DNA of 64,000 bases, taken from positions 241,210,166 through 241,274,165 of the forward strand of contig CM077666.1 of assembly GCA_039707655.1 (NCBI GenBank). Direction: 5' to 3'. The stretch is from Elymus sibiricus (lineage: Eukaryota > Streptophyta > Magnoliopsida > Poales > Poaceae). The notes under the pieces are model-generated. The model was given only the letters and a program-made list of their open reading frames with translations, had not been told where the DNA came from and did no database searches. Shown piece after piece: positions 58,224-64,000 of the stretch. Position 1 is the stretch's first letter, and each line of letters opens with the position of its first letter. Both the position numbers and the translations under genes were made by a program.

Positions 58224-58387
58224 ACACTTCCGTGATGATAATTTCAGTATTGTCATGGAACACTTCTATGACAGCACAGGTATGACTATCTTGATTCTGT
58301 CATAAAATTGTCACAAATGTACATGCATGACAGAAAACTTGACCTACTGTGACAAAGACGTATCATCACGGAAGTGTTTTTTTAGTG
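58224..58387. repeat. CACTA right terminus with internal inverted copy
   Basis: The last 29 bases (58359-58387) are the right terminal inverted repeat, ending in seven T residues and AGTG. A 16-bp stretch of it (ATCATCACGGAAGTGT at 58362-58377) has a perfect inverted partner at 58224-58239. Flanking 58388-58390 is ATC. The 3-bp duplication cannot be tested because the left end is unknown. Confidence 0.82.
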
Positions 58388-59010
58388 ATCCATCGCCATC
58401 TCACCCAAAACTTGAAAACTTCAATCACACAAAACTCAACAAAACCTTGTGAGATCCATTAGTATAATAAAATAATCATCCACTTGGGTACTGTTATAAA
58501 TAGATTCGTAATTGTTATTGCATAATACCTACTGTATTCTTTCATCTCCATGACTTATGTCCCCCGATACAATCCATAGAAACATCAAAACAAGCACACT
58601 ATGCAATAAAACTAGAATCTGTCTAAAACAGAACAATACGTAATGATGGAATTTTTAGTCATACTTCTGTAACTCCAAAAATTCTGAAACATTAGGACAG
58701 CGTAAACAATTTGTAACCCAATACTATGTAACAATTTCAGCAATTGATCACGTTCCAGTACAGAACGATAATTCAAATACTGGGCGCAAAAGTTTCTGTT
58801 TCTGCACAGGATCAAATTAACTATCATCCAAATCATCCTAAAGCCTTTACTTGGCACAAAATTCAAAAGCAAAGATACAAAAATAATCATTATAGTAGCA
58901 ATAATCATGTTGACACACCAAAATAAAATAAGGGAAATAAACATAACTATTGGGTTGCCTCCCAACAAGCACTATTATTTAATGCCCCTAGCTAGGCGTA
59001 ATGCATAGTT
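58388..59010 (-). other. Internal non-coding sequence of the Athila-like element
   Basis: AT-rich and without a gene. It carries the GGGAGGCAACCCAATAG segment on the minus strand at about 58946-58962. Confidence 0.5.
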
Positions 59011-59223
59011 TCAAGTGTTATCATCCTTCAACTTAACCACCTTAGTGGGGCTCTTTTCAAAATCAGGAGGCCCTTTGCGCTTCCCATTAACATCCAAGGG
59101 CAAAGCAATTTTACGCTCAAAAGTATCAAGCCTTTTATTGCGAACAGTAAGAAGTGAATTCACGCGGATGAGATTTGAACTAAGGGTTTTAAGTGGTTCG
59201 TTGAAATTTTGTAAATCAATCAT
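59011..59223 (-). pseudogene. gag C-terminal remnant
   Basis: 70 codons (MIDLQNFNEPLKTLSSNLIR onwards) rich in Lys and Leu and helical in appearance. It lies just after the gag fragment at 59290-59574 and is probably part of the same gag after deletions. No motif. Confidence 0.45.
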
Positions 59224-59289
59224 ATTTTTCTACATATCCCATAGTTATTCTAAGATCTGAATTGCCTCTTGAGTGTACGGAGATCCTTT

Positions 59290-59574
59290 TTATGTGGGAG
59301 GAACTCCTACTATCCCTTCTATCATTTCATAGGTAGCATTAGCATCACTTTCAACAAAATTTCCTTTAGCGGCAAAATCCAGAATTTGTTTGTTAGGCAT
59401 AGTTAGTCCCACATAAAAATTTCGAAGAAGGATATTTATATCACTTTTTATAGTAGATTTGGAATAAAATTCCATTATCCTAAACCAAGCATCTTTTAAG
59501 CTCTCCCCTTGTTTCTATTTGAAATAAAGTACTTCAAAATCGGGGGAGAGGGTAACGATAGAAGAACTAGCCAT
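59290..59574 (-). pseudogene. gag N-terminal fragment of the Athila-like element
   Basis: The ATG at 59574 (MASSSIVTLSPDFEVLYFK) is interrupted by TAG at 59515-59517 and continues KQGESLKDAWFRIMEFY, then LLRNFYVGLTMPNKQILDFA and IEGIVGVPPT. The GESLKDAWFRI and FYVGL patterns belong to the Athila-like gag core. It lies about 165 bases inside the primer-binding site, the usual position of gag. Confidence 0.7.
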
Positions 59575-59737
59575 AGCAACAAGCAAAGATAGCACACAAA
59601 GTATTTTTGGTATTTTTAATTTTTTTTAGAGAAGTAGAGGGAGATGAAAAAGAGAAGGTAAATAAAAGGCAAATGGCAAAGTAGAACAAGTAAATGATAA
59701 ATGTGTGTGAAGGAACCTGTAGGTGTTTAGTGAAGCC

Positions 59738-59755
59738 TCCCCGGCAACGGTGCCA
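59738..59755 (-). other. Primer-binding site of the second Athila-like element
   Basis: Minus-strand TGGCACCGTTGCCGGGGA, one base different from the site at 6861-6878. Confidence 0.8.
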
Positions 59756-60227
59756 GAAATTCTTCTGCTACTTGTGATAGGCAATGGATTTCCCCGAAGA
59801 GGAAGGGTGATGTAGTATAGTAACAGATAGTATTTCCCTCAGTTAAGAACCAAGGTTTATCGAACCAGTAGGAGACGCCACACAAACACTGTAAGCAGTA
59901 CCTGCACACACACACACAAAGCAAATACTTGCACCCAATGCGGGCAAGAGGGTTGTCAATCCCCTTGTACTCGTTAATTGCAAGGATTGAATTTGATAGT
60001 GGTAGATAGATAAAATAAAAAGGAAAATAAAAGTAAATAAATTGCAGTAAGTATTTTTAGGGTCTTAGTAAATATAAAGTGAATGAACCCGGGGGCCATA
60101 GCGTTCACTAGAGGCATCTCTCTCATGAGCATAGTACGGTGGGTAAACAAATTATTGTTGGGCAATCAATAGAATAGTGCATAGTTATGATGATTCTTCA
60201 TGGCATGATCAATATATAGGCATTACA

Positions 60228-60459
60228 GGGCTGTTTGGATCGGTGCCTACCGTAGCCAAGCCAAAAATTTGGTCGTTGACCAGAGGGCGGGCACCTGTTT
60301 GGTTCGGGGCCAATAATTTGGCTGCCCAGGCCGCAGCAGCTTTAGCCGTTCATTTTTGCGCCATTGAATTGGCGAGTTGCTGGTGGCTGAAACCTGCGCC
60401 AATTTTTTGGCCAGCCCATGATTTGGTAGGGCGAGCAGGGGCAGCATCCAAACACGCCC
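60228..60459. mobile_element. MITE in the LTR, GGGC..TGTTTGGAT type
   Basis: 232 bp with terminal inverted repeats GGGCTGTTTGGATCGGTGCC (left) and GGGCGTGTTTGGATGCTGCC (complement of the right end), flanked by TACA on both sides (60224-60227, 60460-60463). It is GC-richer than the LTR around it and has no coding capacity. The superfamily is unresolved because a 4-bp TACA duplication does not match the usual 3-bp or 8-bp sizes cleanly. Confidence 0.75.
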
Positions 60460-61225
60460 TACATCCGTGACAAGTAGACCGTTAATCTTACTAAACCTAC
60501 TACTATTACTCCACCCCTCAACCGCTATCCAGCATGCATCTTAAGGTATTAAGTTCATAACAAACAGAGTAATGCTTCAAGCATGATGACATAGTATGTA
60601 GACAAAGTAAGACCAAATAATATGTTCGAGCCCCATCGATTTACCCTTAGTAGCAACAATACAAATACGTGCCTTGCAACTCCTCCTGTCACAGAGTAAG
60701 GACACCGCAGGATTGAACCTACTACCAAGAACCTCTCCCACTGAAGATAAATCAATCAAATTGGCCAAAAGAGATAGATAGATCAGAGAGAAATAAAAGG
60801 CTATAAAATCACACATAATTAAATCTCAGAAAAAGACTCAAATACTTTCAATGAATAATCTGATCATAAAACCACAATTCATCGGATCCCAACAAACACT
60901 GCGAGAATTACATCGAAGAGATCTCCGAAGAGATCATTGTATTGAGGATCAAAGAGAGAGAGAGAGAGAGCCATCTAGATACTGCTATGGGCCCGTAGGT
61001 CCTGTGGGAACTACTCACACATCATCATGGAGGCAGCAAGGTTGATGAAGATTGCCTCCCCAATGGTTTCCCCCTCTAGCAGAGTACCAGCGGAGGCCTC
61101 CAGATGGGATCGCGGAAGAACAGAGGCTTGTGGCGGCAATAAAATTGTTTCGGGTCTCGCTCTGTTTTTTTGGATTTTAGGGAATTCATAGCGCTGGAAT
61201 TAGGTCAAACGGAGCCACATGGGGC

Positions 61226-61272
61226 CCACAAGATCACAGGGCGCCCCCCTGGGAGCGCCCCTGATCTTGTGG
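61226..61272 (-). promoter_or_regulatory. Hairpin in the second Athila-like LTR
   Basis: Arms CCACAAGATCA (61226-61236) and TGATCTTGTGG (61262-61272) are perfect complements. A further GGGCGC/GCGCCC pairing inside is possible. It lies at the corresponding place to the hairpin at 8078-8129 but has a different stem sequence. Confidence 0.55.
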
Positions 61273-61540
61273 CCCCCTCGATATCGTCGGGTGCCACCTC
61301 GAAGCTTCTAGGGTCTCTTCTGGTCCAGAAAAAATCACCGTAAAATTTCATCGTGTTTAGACTTTATTTGGTATGGTCTTTCTGCTAAACAAAAAATAGG
61401 CAAAAAACAAGCACTGCCACTGGGCACTAAGTTAATAGGTTACTCCATAAAATAATATAAAATGGCATATAAAGCATACAAGATTGATAATATAATAGCA
61501 TGAAACAATCGAAAATCATAGATACATTGGAGACGTATCA

Positions 61541-63009
61541 TGCTCCAAGTTCTGGACACGGATGTCCATCATGCAAAGGAGGAAGAAGGGGAGGACTTGG
61601 CCGTGTCCAACGGTCCAGGGGGTCACAGGGGCTCCCTGTGGACATGAAGCTTCGGCCAGAAGGCCACTGGAGAAATGGCAGGAGCTCAACAGTGCCATTT
61701 AGTGCACTGTTGGACTTGACCTGGCCAGTCCAGTGTGCCAAGAAGAGATAGAGCTTGTCCAGGAGCTTGCCACGGTTGTGGACGTGAAGGGGTCGACCTA
61801 GAGTGAGCTAGGTGGCAAGGGGAGAGCTGGGAGTGAGAGAGAGACAGGTTTGCATGCTGTCCAGAAGGTTAGGTAGCAAGGTTTGGACTTTCTGTGGATC
61901 AAATTGATTGTTGATACTTGTACTGGAGGTGGGTAAATGGATGATGCACATCTGGTAAAAATTTAAGCCAATTCAGAGAAACTTTGTTTCACAAAATTTT
62001 CAAAACCAAATTTTGCATGAAGTGGAAAAGTGGAAGAATTCCATGTCAAATGGATGAACTATATGCTCTACTTTGGCTTGATGAATATTTGACAACATTT
62101 ACACATCCATAAATTATTTGGGAATTATTGGACAAATTCCCTGTGTAAAAGTTTCAAACCCTAGAAATGGGCAAAACTGAAAATTGTAGATCTGGAGATT
62201 TTTTTTTCATGAGCATGGGTTGAAAATCTTTATATATGGAGAATATATGTCTCCTGACTCTCTCTAAATTTTCTCAAATATTTATGAAACATCAAAATAA
62301 TTTTAACCTATTAAAGACCATTTCTGGCCCTAAGAAAAAGCTAAGAAAATAAATATTTTTATACCTTTCAAAAATATTATTTGATGGTTTTGGGATGTCC
62401 TAATACTAGTAGGATCAAAATATACTTTTGTAAAGTTTTTGTCCCACTCAAATCAATGATATGTAGTTCAAATCATGACCCACGGGTTTTTGAAAACCAA
62501 TGACCTATAGTTCAAACTATGACCCAAGGGTTTTTGAAAACCTAAATTTGGAAAATATCCTTTGGCCAAAATATTTTGTCAAATAATTATTTTTATGACC
62601 TATACCCATATCATGATCAATGGTAGGAAGTTGGGATTCAGATCTGGAGCAGAATTATCATAGGATTTTTCCTAAGTCCTAGATTACTTTTAACAAGCAA
62701 GGTAAAAATAAGGGCAGCCCGGTGAACGTAGCTTCCGCTTGCGCAGGGTCTGGGGAAGGGTCCGACCACTTTGGGTCTATAGTACGCAGCCTTTCCCTAC
62801 ATTTATGCAAGAGGTTGTTTCTAGGACTTGAACCCGTGACCTCATGGTCACAAGGCAGCAGCTTTACCGCTGCGCCAAGGCTCCCCTTCTTTTAACAAGT
62901 AAGGTACAACATCAAAATTTTAAACGGAGAGAGAAACTATTCAAATAACCCAAGGTTCAACTTATCATTATTTAACTAAGTTCAAGTTTACAAAATATAG
63001 GGTGTTACA
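61541..63009 (-). repeat. 3' LTR of the chromovirus-type element, partial
   Basis: At least 1469 bp, AT-rich in the right half, with a SINE at 62705-62888. The outer end is not seen. No gene. Confidence 0.75.
62705..62888 (-). mobile_element. Au-like SINE (tRNA-derived)
   Basis: On the minus strand it begins GGGGAGCCTTGGCGCAGCGG, with an A box (TGGCGCAGCGG) and a B box (GGTTCAAGTCC) of an RNA polymerase III promoter. It then has the body with TAGACCCAAAGTGGTCGGAC and ends GGGCTGCCCTTATTTT. An 18-bp duplication CTTTTAACAAGYAAGGTA flanks it (62687-62704 and 62889-62906, one difference). The sequence and its ending match the Au SINE family of plants, first found in Aegilops. It would need LINE enzymes to move. 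Confidence 0.93.
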
Positions 63010-64000
63010 GACCAACCCCCCTTAGAAAAATCTCATCCCGAGATTTTCTAACTAGGCGCTAAAAAGAGATGGAAATTCAATCAAAGATAGTCTGCGCATT
63101 CCCATGTAGCTTCTTCTTCAGAGTGGTTGATCCATTAGACCTTGAATTACTTGATGGTGCGGTTGCGGGTACAACGCTCAGCCTCATCGAGGATACGGAT
63201 TGGGCACTCACGATAGGTCAGATCTGGCTGGAGGTCGATGGAGTGATACAGGGTCTTTGTAGAGATCTGGCTTGTTGGGCACTTGGAGACACTTGCGGAG
63301 TTGGGATACATTAAACACGTTGTGCACATCTGATAGCTCCATGGGCAATTCCAGTTGGTAGGCGACCTCTCCACGTCTTGTGAGAATCTTGAATGGACCG
63401 ATGTATCTTGGCGCTAGTTTCCCTTTGACGTGGAAACACTTCATTCCCTTGAGAGGGGTGACATGAAGATACACGTAATCTCCAGTTTGGAATGCGATTT
63501 CACGACATCGAGGATCTGCATAATTCTTGATTTGGCAGTCTTCAGTCTTTCCCGAATGAGTCGCACATGTTCTTCGGCTTCTTGAAGAATGTCGGTTCTG
63601 AAGATCAGTCCTTCGCCGGTCTCCAAACAGTTCAGAGGTGTACGACACTTGCGTCCGTAAAACGCCTCAAACGGTGCCATCTTCAAGCTAGATTGGTAAC
63701 TGTTGTGTAGGAAAAGTCGGCGAACGGCAGACAATCCTCCCATTTGGCTCCATAGGCTAATACACATGCTCTCAGCATGTCTTCGAGTATCTGATTCACT
63801 CACACGGTCTGGCCTTCGGTCTGAGGGTGGAATGCAGTGCAGAAGGATAAATTAGTTCCTAAGGCTTCCTGAAACACTTTCCAGAACCTCGAGGTAAATT
63901 GGGTACCCTGGTCCGATACTATTTACTTAGGAACTCCATGCAGACTTACAATCCGGTTCATATAGAGGTTGGCTAGTCGATTCCCTTTGTAGGTGGTGCT
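63003..64000 (-). pseudogene. Integrase and chromodomain end of chromovirus pol
   Basis: Minus-strand pieces: the integrase core end at the right edge (HPQTEGQT-like sequence around 63830), KMAPFEAFYGRKCRTPLNC (about 63620-63690), the GPY/F region GKLAPRYIGPFKILTRRGEV (about 63380-63430), HNVFNVSQLRKCL, and a chromodomain-like start (IRILDEAERCTRNRTIK, about 63150-63200). The last codons SRDEIFLRGVGL run into the LTR, where the TAA of TGTAACACC is the stop. Frame changes at about 63450-63640 and 63210 and an early stop break it. Chromodomains guide integration to heterochromatin in this group. Confidence 0.8.
63013..63022 (-). other. Polypurine tract of the chromovirus-type element
   Basis: Minus-strand AAGGGGGGTT lies three bases from the LTR start. 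It overlaps the end of the pol frame. Confidence 0.75.

Larger units (their letters stand above)
42458..58387 (+). mobile_element. CACTA (En/Spm-type) transposon, right part, interrupted by copy C
   Basis: The right terminus at 58387 ends AGTG and contains ATCATCACGGAAGTGT, the complement of the CACTA-type end CACT...ACACTTCCGTGATGAT known from Triticeae CACTA elements such as Caspar. Inside it lie subterminal repeats (57120-57910) and a plus-strand gene with a Ptta/En/Spm (Transposase_24) domain. No TnpD-like transposase and no left terminus were found. The element probably continues left through 31743 and possibly further. The coordinates given are therefore a minimum. Confidence 0.8.
58388..61540 (-). 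mobile_element. Athila-like gypsy element, right part, gag remnants only
   Basis: Read on the minus strand: an LTR starting TGATACGTCTCCAA at 61540 and ending at 59775, primer-binding site 59738-59755, gag pieces, then a GGGAGGCAACCC segment (58951-58962) typical of the 3' region of such Triticeae elements. The part beyond 58388 is replaced by the CACTA end, so the CACTA seems to have inserted into it. The pol region is missing in what is visible. It differs clearly from the element at 1-8408 but has the same type of ends. Confidence 0.82.
59775..61540 (-). repeat. 5' LTR of the second Athila-like element
   Basis: About 1766 bp including a 232-bp MITE. It starts TGATACGTCTCC at 61540. The inner end CCTATCA at 59775 was chosen for its CA and its distance to the primer-binding site, and is less certain. 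A GA run is at 60953-60970 and a hairpin at 61226-61272. Confidence 0.78.
61541..64000 (-). mobile_element. Chromovirus-type (Tekay-like) gypsy element, 3' end
   Basis: A 3' LTR starting TGTAACACCC at 63009 runs left to 61541, where the Athila-like element begins. The remaining LTR is presumably beyond it. To the right are a polypurine tract (63013-63022) and the end of pol with integrase and a chromodomain-like tail, up to the window edge. Confidence 0.82.

Noticed and set aside
62820..62888. tRNA gene on the minus strand
   Set aside because: A and B boxes are present, but the sequence continues into an Au-like SINE body with an 18-bp target duplication.

Overview
The window is nuclear DNA of a large-genome grass, most likely a Triticeae species (wheat, Aegilops, barley or a relative). 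The evidence is long nested LTR retrotransposons, a CACTA transposon ending in the motif typical of Triticeae CACTA elements, an Au-like SINE, and no supportable host gene. Family placements rest on motifs and remembered family features, because no search could be run.

Layout from left to right. 1-8408: minus-strand Athila-like Ty3/gypsy element, cut by the window edge. 8409-9015: short unassigned, promoter-like sequence. 9016-9920: truncated LTR of the family here called the CCGG-word family (copy A). 9921-11173: microsatellite and degenerate GA/GT-rich repeats. 11174-29936: plus-strand Tat-like Ty3/gypsy element with target duplication CCTGG. It lacks the RT, RNase H and integrase core and carries a long antisense gene. 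Its 5' LTR is split by copy B (11850-20456, minus strand, duplication CAGTT), which encodes a nearly complete gag-pol. 29942-31743: older host sequence. 31744-42452: minus-strand non-autonomous element with LTRs of about 4 kb (duplication CCCTC). 42458-58387: right part of a CACTA transposon with a spliced TnpA-like gene, subterminal repeats and the right terminus. One exon is split by copy C (44198-52469, plus strand, duplication CATTT). 58388-61540: Athila-like element with gag remnants, a 5' LTR and a MITE inside that LTR. 61541-64000: LTR and 3' end of pol of a chromovirus-type gypsy element, with a SINE in the LTR.

Four complete insertions are bounded to the base by LTR ends plus 5-bp duplications, so part of the order of events is certain. 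B entered the Tat-like LTR. C and the 4-kb-LTR element entered sequence that was previously continuous with the CACTA gene. The CACTA probably entered the Athila-like element, which probably entered the chromovirus LTR.

The most unusual signals are these. Copy C carries a gag fused to a Cys/His/Met-rich open frame of about 3 kb in place of pol, while related copy B has a normal pol. Copies A, B and C carry arrays of short CCGG-type palindromic words just upstream of their TATA boxes. The word differs between copies, and in B and C it recurs in the leader. The Athila-like LTRs carry a hairpin whose stem changes by paired substitutions. The TnpA-like gene contains repeated intron-exon modules.
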